A DNA stretch of 33,396 bases from Planctomycetota bacterium. GTDB taxonomy: Bacteria; Planctomycetota; Planctomycetia; Gemmatales; Gemmataceae. Shown here one piece after another: positions 16,385 through 24,232 of this stretch (positions are counted from its first letter, which is position 1; each line of letters begins with the position of its first letter). The notes under the pieces were generated by a model. It ran no database searches, was not told the DNA's origin, and was given only the letters and a program-made list of their open reading frames with translations. The position numbers and the translations under genes were made by a program. The stretch is taken from NCBI GenBank assembly GCA_021809185.1, contig JAKBAI010000027.1:1-33396 (forward strand), read 5' to 3'.

Positions 16385-17698
16385 ATGCGTAGAATACTTT
16401 CGTATCTGATGTTGGGTTTAGTTATCATTTTGTTGATCCAACAATTGTGGAATCTGCGCGATCCGTTGCGTTTTCCGCCCGATGATTTTGTTGAATACTA
16501 TGCAGCGGGCAAATTGAATCGCCTGGGCCAAAATCCCTACAGTGCAGAATTATTACTCCCCATCGAAAACGAAGCGGGGCGAGACACTTCCGTTGCTACC
16601 ATCATGTGGAATCCCCCATGGACGCTCACTCTGGTTATGCCTCTTAGCCATATTCATCCATATGATGCTAAAATCATCTGGTTACTTACTGGGTTGGTTA
16701 TTATTTGTTATTGTGCAGATCAATTATGGTTTCTTTACGGTGGATCTCGCCGCTATCGCTGGGTATCCTTTATCTGTCTATTTACATTTTATCCGATTTG
16801 GCCTTTATTCCCTGCTGGGCAGATCGGTGCCTGGCTTTTGCTAGGAGTTACCCTTTTCATAAAATGGGAAAATAAAGGGTACCACTTCTTGGCGGGAGCG
16901 ATTACCGTATTGATGGCGATCAAGCCTCATCTATTTTATCTTTTCTGGTTGGTTATCTTGATCTGGGGTTGTAGAAAGAGCCGCGCTCTTTTACTAGGTG
17001 GGATTACTGCTGGCCTAATTTCTAGTTTAATTCCTGTTTTATTCAATTCAGAAGTTTGGTCCCAGTATCTAGACGAGTTTAGAAATCGACCTCCGTCGCA
17101 CTGGAAAACCCCTACGCTCGGAACCGCTATCCGTTTAATCGAGATGGAGCTACTTGGAAAAGATGTTTCGCGAACCTTCTCGTCCCAATTCATTCCTCTC
17201 ATTCTGGGCTTGATTTGGCTAACCATCTATTACCGTAAATATGCAATTTCATTTTTTCGATTATTTGATCACCAAGCTAGAGGCGATCTTGTATATTCTA
17301 ATTCATCTACTCCAATAATGTCCTCGGAGCATTCCAGCGAGATCGTTTCTGAGCATTCGCCTTTGCAATTTAATTGGTTATCAGAATTTCCCAAAATCAT
17401 TTTAATCTCTTTTATTACAACTGCTTATGGAGCATGGCCTTTCGATATGATAGTTCTATTACCGGCAGTTATTCAACTTTTCTGTTTGGGACTTTCTTCA
17501 AGAAACGATTCAACGCGAGAGGACCATTCGAATTCTCGATTCCGAGGGTTCATCAAGTTATGGATTTTACTAAATGGATTGGCCTTTCTATTGAATTTTT
17601 TCGGGTCTGATGCTTTTTTATTCATCTGGTATCCCTTTGGCCTAACGATTCTATATTTTTTTGGATTGAGAAGATTCTCCTTAAAGAGAGAGCAGTAA
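16385..17698 (+). CDS. GT87 (DUF2029) integral-membrane glycosyltransferase, copy 3
   Basis: A 437-residue third paralog. The N-terminal 80 residues are nearly those of copy 2 (RDPLRFPPDDFVEYYAAGKL, NPYSAELLLPIENEAGRD, WNPPWTLTLVMPLSH), with Asp34 as presumed catalytic residue. Later membrane segments have diverged. The variable hydrophilic loop (about 285-325) is Ser/Glu/His-rich (SSEHSSEIVSEHSP). The ATG lies six bases after the stop of copy 2, and the next gene starts three bases after this stop, so translation is probably coupled. Three retained copies with an intact catalytic loop but different loops suggest different sugar donors, acceptors or positions in one glycan; this is inference. 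Confidence 0.87.
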   Translation: MRRILSYLMLGLVIILLIQQLWNLRDPLRFPPDDFVEYYAAGKLNRLGQNPYSAELLLPIENEAGRDTSVATIMWNPPWTLTLVMPLSHIHPYDAKIIWLLTGLVIICYCADQLWFLYGGSRRYRWVSFICLFTFYPIWPLFPAGQIGAWLLLGVTLFIKWENKGYHFLAGAITVLMAIKPHLFYLFWLVILIWGCRKSRALLLGGITAGLISSLIPVLFNSEVWSQYLDEFRNRPPSHWKTPTLGTAIRLIEMELLGKDVSRTFSSQFIPLILGLIWLTIYYRKYAISFFRLFDHQARGDLVYSNSSTPIMSSEHSSEIVSEHSPLQFNWLSEFPKIILISFITTAYGAWPFDMIVLLPAVIQLFCLGLSSRNDSTREDHSNSRFRGFIKLWILLNGLAFLLNFFGSDAFLFIWYPFGLTILYFFGLRRFSLKREQ

Positions 17699-17701
17699 AA
17701 C

Positions 17702-19255
17702 GTGTTAAAAAAAAGTTTTGTACCTGAAATTGCGATATTTCTTATCACTTGGCTTGTGTTAATGATCGGGGGGCGGAGTCGATTTTTTCATGATCCCGGA
17801 ACTTTTTGGCATACCCGAGTTGGTAACGATATTCTTGGTAGTTATGGGTTTTTCGATAGCGACCATTACACCTTTACTTTTGCCGGAGAAAGATGGATCC
17901 CTCATCAATGGCTAGGAGAAATCGGTATGGCCCTAGCGCATGAGTGGAACGGATTTACCACGCAATTATTGATCGTGGTAACGGTTATATCTTTAATGTT
18001 TACGTGGATCGGTTCGCGCTTTCTAGCGGCAGGAGTTCATCTATCTTTAGTGGCGGTTTTCCTTGCGCTAGGGATTTCCGCAAGCTCTACGCATTTTCAC
18101 ATTCGACCACATATTATCACGATTGTGGGTATGGCCGTCCTTACCGGTTTATTAATCGATCTGGAATCACAGAAAATCACTTGGAAAACTTGGTTGATGA
18201 TTCCATTTTTTTATGTTTGGGGAAATATCCATGGAGGGGTTTTGGGTGGCCTTGCTACTTTCGCTCTGATGATTTTTGCCTGGATGATCTGGTCTAGAAT
18301 CGGATGGTGGCGCGGACCTTCGATTGCTTATTTGATACCAAGGCTAATAGCCATTTTTGTAGTAAGTATTATTGTTATCCTTTTTAATCCCTACACCTAT
18401 CATCTTCCTGAATCATGGTTAGAGATTTACCGTTCCAAAGTTTTACCAGAAATTATCCAAGAGCATGCCCGGCTAATCTGGACCGATCTAACTGGGATTA
18501 TGGTTGCTTCTCTAGCGGTTATATTCGTATCCTTATTTGTTTCATGTTGGCCGCAACGCCCTAAGGCAACTTGGTTTATTCCTCTAGTCTGGTTCGTACT
18601 CGCTTCTCAACGAATTCGTCATGCTCCGCTATTTGCCGTGACTGCTCTCGTCGTTATTGCTGATATTTTTCCCTACAGTAAATTTGCAACTTATCTGGAA
18701 AGAAAAGGTTCTGATTGGTTTATTCGTCGATCAGAGGTTACAGCATTTCGAACATGGCAACAGCGCATCGCTTTTGTACTATCGGTGGTTATCTTTTTGG
18801 TTACCTGTTTAAGTTTAGAAAAATATAAGATCAAAATACCGGTGTTGGGAGCCGATTGGGTCAAACTTGACCCAGAAATCTGGCCGATCGACTTATTACC
18901 TGATTTGAGATCGATCCCAGAAAATCCTGAGCGCCCTTGGCATTTCTTTAACGAATTCAGTTATGGGGGTTTTTTAATTTTCTTTACTCCGCAAAATCGA
19001 GTCTTTGTCGATGATCGATGTGAACTTTTTGGCGACTCTTGGCTAAAAGATTTCGTCTCTGCTGAAAATAATTTCGGAACATCAGAGTTTTTGATCAACT
19101 GGCAACGAGATTATGGTGATTTCGATTATGTTTTAACACGCAATGAGTCTTTTTTTGATCATGCTTTTCAGAGCGATTCCGATCATTGGAAAGTGGTTAA
19201 GTCGACCCCAACGGCCAATCTTTTACAGCGAATCTTGCCCAGTTCGAAACCGTAG
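17702..19255 (+). CDS. Polytopic membrane protein, GT-C glycosyltransferase-like
   Basis: A 517-residue protein starting at GTG (17702), three bases after the previous stop; no ATG is available nearby and the purine-rich GAGAGAG lies upstream. An N-terminal helix (9-23) is followed by an external loop with FFHDPGTFWHTRVGNDIL (28-45) and FDSDHYTFTF, then WIPHQWLGEI (65-74). This arrangement recalls GT-C enzymes, with Asp31 in the catalytic-like position. About nine more hydrophobic segments follow to about residue 380. The C-terminal 130 residues are hydrophilic (NEFSYGGFLIFFTP, RVFVDDRCELFGDSW) and probably form an extracytoplasmic domain. Related proteins are common and mostly unnamed in Planctomycetes. 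Position as the last gene of the GT87 unit supports a role in the same glycan pathway. No terminator hairpin was found after it. Confidence 0.78.
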   Translation: MLKKSFVPEIAIFLITWLVLMIGGRSRFFHDPGTFWHTRVGNDILGSYGFFDSDHYTFTFAGERWIPHQWLGEIGMALAHEWNGFTTQLLIVVTVISLMFTWIGSRFLAAGVHLSLVAVFLALGISASSTHFHIRPHIITIVGMAVLTGLLIDLESQKITWKTWLMIPFFYVWGNIHGGVLGGLATFALMIFAWMIWSRIGWWRGPSIAYLIPRLIAIFVVSIIVILFNPYTYHLPESWLEIYRSKVLPEIIQEHARLIWTDLTGIMVASLAVIFVSLFVSCWPQRPKATWFIPLVWFVLASQRIRHAPLFAVTALVVIADIFPYSKFATYLERKGSDWFIRRSEVTAFRTWQQRIAFVLSVVIFLVTCLSLEKYKIKIPVLGADWVKLDPEIWPIDLLPDLRSIPENPERPWHFFNEFSYGGFLIFFTPQNRVFVDDRCELFGDSWLKDFVSAENNFGTSEFLINWQRDYGDFDYVLTRNESFFDHAFQSDSDHWKVVKSTPTANLLQRILPSSKP

Positions 19256-19643
19256 TTTTTTTGATTGGCAGGAATACTTGAATTGTTTTGGCTGATGAAC
19301 TAAATATTTAGCCACATCGTGATCACCGAGAAAAAAACTTCGTGGAGCAATCAATTTTGGCATTGTTCGAATCTATGGGGATGAAGATCAAGAATTAGCC
19401 ATAGAGAACGTTCCGTATCTGAGCAGGCAATCTCCTCATCTTGGATTTCTATTTGATTTCTGAGATTAAAATTTTATGTGTCCATTGAACTCGGTGATTA
19501 TTCTCTCTTGAGGCGGACAACCTCTATCTGACATCGGTTTAAGTAAAAACTTGAAAAGTTCCATTGAAGAAACAGCCAAATTCTAACTTTTTCATAAAAT
19601 AATATGTACTGCGATTGTAGCCTCCTATAAAATTTCTCAAATG
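19256..19643. other. Intergenic, no gene supported
   Basis: Spacer between the GT87 unit and the peptidase gene (427 bases including the palindrome at 19644). No hairpin-plus-U terminator follows the last GT-C-like gene. A minus-strand frame at 19498-19704 runs into the next gene's start and has no family-like features. Confidence 0.45.
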
Positions 19644-19664
19644 GCTTAAGGAATTTCCTTAAGC
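19644..19664. promoter_or_regulatory. Perfect 21-bp palindrome upstream of the peptidase gene
   Basis: gcttaaggaa-t-ttccttaagc: two perfect 10-base arms around one base, ending 18 bases before the GTG start. It could be a repressor operator or an RNA hairpin close to the ribosome-binding site. It is not followed by a U tract, so terminator use is unlikely. Confidence 0.5.
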
Positions 19665-19682
19665 AACTGTGGGAACCGAAAT

Positions 19683-21257
19683 GTGAATGATCAACGAGAT
19701 CCATTATCGAGTGAAAATCAACATCAGAAAATCATTGACTTTTGCTTGGTTGATTTAACACGAAATAAATGTCATTTTGAGAACTTGTCGGCAGAGTGTT
19801 TCAGCTCGGAATCGAATCGGTCAATCAAGAGGTATGTAAAGACTTGTATTATCATTTTCGGTTTGACTTTGACTATTTTTGGGTATCATCTTCTAGGCGA
19901 AGAACCGATTATCAAGAAGGAAGTTTGGCAATTTGATAAAGTAAAACTCAAGAACGGCTATTGCATGCAAGGGTTGCTTTTAGAAGAGACGGAGCAACAA
20001 GTTCGGATCCAACTCGTTCGAAGAAATCCAGGTCGACCAACAGTTACTTTCACAACGGCGTTTAAGAGAGCAGAAGTTGAAAAAATTGAAAAATTAAGAG
20101 ATAATGAAAGAATAAAACTCAAAGAAAGGGTTGCTTCTTTAGATTTGGATAATCAGCTTGGCACAGCTCGGTTGGAAAATATCGAGCTGCAACGAATCTC
20201 ATGGAATGGGGAGAAAAACGGAGCGATTTCTTATCATGGCGATTTTTTTGAACTGATTGCAAATGCACCAGAGGATGTAGTAAAACGATCGATTGTGAGA
20301 TTGGAACAAATTTATGCTGTATACAGCCGATTTTTACCACCAAGAGTAACAAATGCAAGACCAACGACGATTTATCTTTTGCAAGCAAAGTCCGATTATT
20401 TGAAGCTGGCCAATTCTTCCAATAAACAATTTTTAAACCCAGCATTTTACAACCCTGATAAAAATCAGATTGTCATTTCTATATGCGATTTGCAAAAAGT
20501 CACCGAAGAACTCGATCTATTTCGCCAGAAAGTTCAGGTTGAATTAAAATCGTTGGCACAGCAAACGACCGAACTAAGGAAACTGTATCATAAGCAAGAG
20601 GATCTTGAACGATTCATGCAACCGATTCAAAATAGCCGCAAAAGATTAGTGGAGGCGGTACGCTATAATGATCGACTTTTTGACAAGCTTTCTAAACAAC
20701 ACTATCGCGTGCTTTATCATGAAGCTTTTCATGCGTATGTGATGACCTTTGTTTTTCCGATGATCAGTAAAATCGGAGATAAAAAATCGGGAAGAAGAGG
20801 ACCAGAATTACCCAGATGGTTGAACGAAGGATTAGCCCAAATCTTTGAATCCGCCATAATTGAAGGGAATGAACTGAGGATAGGTCATGCCGAGGAAGAT
20901 CGCTTAACTCGTTGTAAAGAATTGTTGAAGAAAAAACATTTAACACCGTTAGATACTCTACTTCGTTCGGATTTGAAGTCGTTTATCGTGTTCCATCACG
21001 GAGATCGATTGGGTTCCGATGAAAATTATCTGACCTCTTGGGCCTTGGCGATGTATCTGTTGTTTGATCGAAATCGGATTGTATTCCCGACTTTGACGAA
21101 CTATTTGGAAAAGTTGGCAAATAACGAAGATCCTGTAAAAGCATTCGAGGAATGGACAAATCAAAGGTTACCAGAATTTGAAGAGCAATTTCAAAAATAT
21201 ATTCGTCAATTGCAAAGAGATGGCTCGATCTTTGTCTCCCCAGCCGAGAAAAAATAG
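19683..21257 (+). CDS. Membrane-anchored HExxH zinc peptidase (MA-like / DUF1570-type)
   Basis: A 524-residue protein. The GTG start is the only usable codon near GGGAA (about nine bases upstream), because the overlapping ATG is followed by TGA. A 52-residue cytoplasmic leader precedes one membrane helix (53-70, CIIIFGLTLTIFGYHLL). Residues 85-140 form a small beta domain (KVKLKNGYCMQGLLLEE, NPGRPTVTF) often found ahead of this peptidase type in Planctomycetes. The peptidase part holds HEAFH (346-350) and WLNEGLAQIFE (379-389): two zinc His, catalytic Glu347 and third ligand Glu382, the gluzincin pattern. Residues 272-335 look coiled-coil, directly before the active site. It most likely acts outside the membrane on an unknown protein. 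Two genes follow on the same strand after a 123-base gap with its own promoter candidate. Confidence 0.82.
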   Translation: MNDQRDPLSSENQHQKIIDFCLVDLTRNKCHFENLSAECFSSESNRSIKRYVKTCIIIFGLTLTIFGYHLLGEEPIIKKEVWQFDKVKLKNGYCMQGLLLEETEQQVRIQLVRRNPGRPTVTFTTAFKRAEVEKIEKLRDNERIKLKERVASLDLDNQLGTARLENIELQRISWNGEKNGAISYHGDFFELIANAPEDVVKRSIVRLEQIYAVYSRFLPPRVTNARPTTIYLLQAKSDYLKLANSSNKQFLNPAFYNPDKNQIVISICDLQKVTEELDLFRQKVQVELKSLAQQTTELRKLYHKQEDLERFMQPIQNSRKRLVEAVRYNDRLFDKLSKQHYRVLYHEAFHAYVMTFVFPMISKIGDKKSGRRGPELPRWLNEGLAQIFESAIIEGNELRIGHAEEDRLTRCKELLKKKHLTPLDTLLRSDLKSFIVFHHGDRLGSDENYLTSWALAMYLLFDRNRIVFPTLTNYLEKLANNEDPVKAFEEWTNQRLPEFEEQFQKYIRQLQRDGSIFVSPAEKK

Positions 21258-21308
21258 CCTATTCAGAAGAAGTGAATCAAACGATCTTGGAGTGGAACAG
21301 GAGAATAG

Positions 21309-21337
21309 TCGACAAATCAAAGTAGATTTTATATAAT
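21309..21337 (+). promoter_or_regulatory. Sigma-70-type promoter candidate for the acyltransferase-ybeY pair
   Basis: TCGACA (21309-21314; five of six to TTGACA), a 17-base spacer and a perfect TATAAT (21332-21337). Transcription would start near 21344, giving a leader of about 37 bases to the GTG at 21381. It is the best promoter match I found in the window. Confidence 0.55.
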
Positions 21338-21380
21338 CATAAGTAGATAATATTGTTTAAGAAAATAGAAAGATAATATC

Positions 21381-23339
21381 GTGAAGATTTGGATTCAAAT
21401 CATCGTATTTTGGTTCGGTTGCTTAGCCCATAGTTTTGCAGAACAATCGATCCGATTGATGGCTTTCTTCACCTTTTTTTCAACAGATACTATCGATAGT
21501 GAAGCAGACTTTCTTACATCTTCCGCACAAACAAACAAATTTCTACTGATGTGGTTGTTCCTACAATTATTCCCAATAATTGCCGTAACTCCTTGGATGA
21601 GTGTAGTTAATAATTGGAAAAATGCTAAAAAATCTCAAATTGCTTTAACCGCCTTGCTGAACATCTTTGTTATTGCATTTTTTCTTAACAAGAATTCATC
21701 CTGGGTAAGTCTTGTTTTCTTAATCATGCTTGAAGGGGCATTCTTTTTTGTTTATAAGCAAGTCTGGATGGTTGCCATTGTTCGAAAGCATGGATTGGCT
21801 TTTCCAGTAATTCAAGCCTGTTTTGTTCTAGCCAGTCTTTTAGGAACTTTAGGCGCTTGCGTTGCTCAATTTCAAATAGCACCAGGAAAAGATTCGCCGG
21901 TAGGGAGTCTAGATCTTTTCCAACAACTCACCATTTTTGCGTATATATTTTCAGTTCTAATTTTAATTAGAACCCCACCGTATAATTTTTCAACCTGGAA
22001 ATTATCAGATCGAGTAATCGGCTTTTTTGTTCAGAATGTAAAACAAGTACTTGGCCATCGTGACACCGTTAAATCATTGATATCAATGATGATAAGTGTT
22101 GTTGCTATTACCCTATTTTGCAGAATGCAGGATTGGTTTCTGACTCCAAGCAAGATGTGGCTTTTAGCCGAGATGATGATCGGGGTTTTTTTGGCAATGT
22201 GGAGTAGTCATCCATTTCGAACCATTGCGTTATCCGGCTATCTTTCCGTTGTGTTGTTTGCAGCTACTAATTATGCTTATTGGTTTGATGCCTGGGAGAT
22301 GATGAACGGACCGATCGCGATTTTACTAACTGCAATCATCGTGCCGATCTTTAGTTTCTACCAATCGAGACAAAGAGAGCCGCAACAAGCAACTGGTCTC
22401 GGGATCCTTGCTGCTGTTTGGGCAACTACGCTGATGGTGGTTGGCTCTATCCTCTACTTCAACGATTACCTTCGACCACAAATCATTGGAAACAACAAAC
22501 CTTTGGAGCCACTCCAAACATCCTTCTATTATGTAACTCAGGTAATGATTGTAGGGATAATTGCTTTGCATTATCGCCCAATTTTTGAGGGGAGTGTCGA
22601 GATTCTCCTTAGGATTTTGTATCGAATCAAATCAGTTGGTCCTGGGGTTACAAAACTTCCTTGGCGTGGTCCCGGATTATTAGTAGCCAACCATGGAGCG
22701 ATGCTAGATCCGCTTTGGCTGGCCAAAGTGGTACCCATGCCAACAACTCCGATGATGGTGAGCACTTTTTTTGATTTACCGGTTATTTCTTTTTGTATGA
22801 AAAGAATTGTTGGTACCATCCGAGTAGCAGATTGTTTTTACCGTCGAGAAGCACCAGAGATCTATGAGGCGATCGATGCGATTGGTCGTGAAAGTACGGT
22901 GATGATCTTTCCTGAAGGTTGGTTACGCCGAGATGAAGAACGCCCTTTACGCCGATTTGGTCAGGGGGTCTTCAAAATTCTGGAAGCGAAACCAGAAACT
23001 CCTGTATTCCCTTGTTGGATCGAAAATGGATGGGGAAGCTTTTTCTCTTACAAAAATGGCCCTCTCATGAAGAAAAAGCCTTTCGATTTTATGTATCCTG
23101 TTACTATTGTGATAGGCGAACCGCTCTTTATTTCCAAGGAATTGTTAAAAGATCATAGACGGACAAGGATGTTTCTTATGGAGAAAGTTGCTGCAACAAG
23201 AGAATTCCTTGGCTTCCCGCCGATTCCGATTGCCGATCAATTTATATTTGATTCTTCAGAAGATGAACACTCAGGAGAGGAAAGTATAAATGGGGACCGA
23301 ATTGAAAAAAACGAATCGGGGAATAGAATTGGGGAATAA
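21381..23339 (+). CDS. MFS-like membrane domain fused to PlsC-type acyltransferase
   Basis: A 652-residue two-part protein starting at GTG. Residues about 5-400 contain ten or more membrane segments resembling a divergent major-facilitator domain (start IQIIVFWFGCLAHSFAEQSI). Residues 425-610 are a lysophospholipid acyltransferase (PlsC) domain: block I NHGAMLD (437-443) is the H-x4-D motif, block III is FPEGW (510-514), and VIGEPLF (577-583) resembles block IV. The arrangement recalls the LplT-Aas fusions that flip lysophospholipid across the membrane and re-acylate it, but no acyl-ACP synthetase domain follows, so the acyl donor must be supplied elsewhere. The last 40 residues are acidic and low-complexity. 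The stop is immediately followed by the ybeY ATG, so the two are cotranscribed. Exact substrate is inferred only by family. Confidence 0.85.
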   Translation: MKIWIQIIVFWFGCLAHSFAEQSIRLMAFFTFFSTDTIDSEADFLTSSAQTNKFLLMWLFLQLFPIIAVTPWMSVVNNWKNAKKSQIALTALLNIFVIAFFLNKNSSWVSLVFLIMLEGAFFFVYKQVWMVAIVRKHGLAFPVIQACFVLASLLGTLGACVAQFQIAPGKDSPVGSLDLFQQLTIFAYIFSVLILIRTPPYNFSTWKLSDRVIGFFVQNVKQVLGHRDTVKSLISMMISVVAITLFCRMQDWFLTPSKMWLLAEMMIGVFLAMWSSHPFRTIALSGYLSVVLFAATNYAYWFDAWEMMNGPIAILLTAIIVPIFSFYQSRQREPQQATGLGILAAVWATTLMVVGSILYFNDYLRPQIIGNNKPLEPLQTSFYYVTQVMIVGIIALHYRPIFEGSVEILLRILYRIKSVGPGVTKLPWRGPGLLVANHGAMLDPLWLAKVVPMPTTPMMVSTFFDLPVISFCMKRIVGTIRVADCFYRREAPEIYEAIDAIGRESTVMIFPEGWLRRDEERPLRRFGQGVFKILEAKPETPVFPCWIENGWGSFFSYKNGPLMKKKPFDFMYPVTIVIGEPLFISKELLKDHRRTRMFLMEKVAATREFLGFPPIPIADQFIFDSSEDEHSGEESINGDRIEKNESGNRIGE

Positions 23340-23786
23340 ATGTTGAAGTTTAGTATTGCGAATCCGCAAGAATTGTTAAAAGTCCAACGTGAAAGGATTC
23401 GTGCCATTGGAACAGAAGTTTTAGAAGGAGAAGGGGTAAAAAATGCCCGTATTAGCTTGGCTTTTGTTGATAATTCAACCATTCATCAAATCAACCAACG
23501 CTTTCTACAACATGATGAACCAACTGATGTGATCTCTTTTCCTTGGTCTCGACCAAATGCGAGCTGTCTCGAAGGCGAGCTTGTCATTGGCGTTCAGGTT
23601 GCCGAAGAGCAGGCCAAAGATCGTGGTCACGATGTAGAAAGTGAAATTGCCCTTTACATTATCCATGGATTGTTACATCTATGCGGATATGATGATCATT
23701 CCGACGAAGAAGCAGAGGAGATGCGCAATCTGGAAAGAAAATATCTTCTAGCTCTCAAGTACCCTGATATTTCAGGAGGCGAATAA
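23340..23786 (+). CDS. ybeY: Endoribonuclease YbeY (16S rRNA maturation)
   Basis: A 148-residue cytosolic zinc metalloprotein of the UPF0054/YbeY family, which acts in 16S rRNA 3'-end maturation and 70S ribosome quality control. Family features: LAFVDNSTIHQINQRFL (40-56), HDEPTDVISFPW (58-69), and the metal motif HGLLHLCGYDDH (109-120). The first two ligands are His109 and His113. The usual third His directly after GYD is Asp119 here, with His120 one residue later, a spacing variant (see findings). Normal length for the family. The ATG starts on the base after the upstream TAA, so translation is almost surely coupled to the acyltransferase. Confident assignment. Confidence 0.94.
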   Translation: MLKFSIANPQELLKVQRERIRAIGTEVLEGEGVKNARISLAFVDNSTIHQINQRFLQHDEPTDVISFPWSRPNASCLEGELVIGVQVAEEQAKDRGHDVESEIALYIIHGLLHLCGYDDHSDEEAEEMRNLERKYLLALKYPDISGGE

Positions 23787-24232
23787 CAACAAATCATAAA
23801 TCAGGCAGTGGCACTCGCGCTCCCTTTGATTCATTTTTTTCTCATTGACTCTTTAAAAAATCTTTTGAAATCTTTTTAGAAAGATATGGAACAAACCTTG
23901 TCGATTCGGATAAGTTTACCACAATAAATATACCGCTGGTAAGCTGATGCCGTGTCAGTAACAACTTTGGTTGAACCATCAGCTAAGCCAATTTACAAAG
24001 CTGATCGAAATTGAATATTTGAGAGAACCGATAGTTGAGAACCGATAGTTGAGAACCTCGATGATAATGAATTAGATTCATTTATTTGTTTAGCCTTCAT
24101 TTGAAAAGAATTTATGAGTTTTGCGTTATTGTATTTCACAATAAAACAAAACAAATCAATCGAAGTATATCAAAAACAATCGATTTATCTCGGATTCATT
24201 GGCATCAGCAAAAATATGTATAAGGGGAATAT
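23787..24232. other. Intergenic with a 14-bp repeat and a possible remnant
   Basis: Spacer of 446 bases. It holds the 14-bp repeat at 24023-24057 and a small AT hairpin (ttattgt/acaataa, 24126-24144). A minus-strand frame at 23879-23992 reads IGLADGSTKVVTD... then stops; it resembles the DG-containing C-terminal ends of planctomycete prepilin-like proteins but has no start. AAGGGGAA before 24233 is the Shine-Dalgarno of the next gene. Confidence 0.4.
24023..24057. repeat. 14-bp tandem repeat, 2.5 copies
   Basis: Unit gagaaccgatagtt at 24023-24036 and 24037-24050, then partial gagaacc to 24057. Copies are identical. Confidence 0.93.

Noticed and set aside
19498..19704. Minus-strand 68-codon frame
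   Set aside because: No family features; it overlaps the palindrome and the next gene's start.
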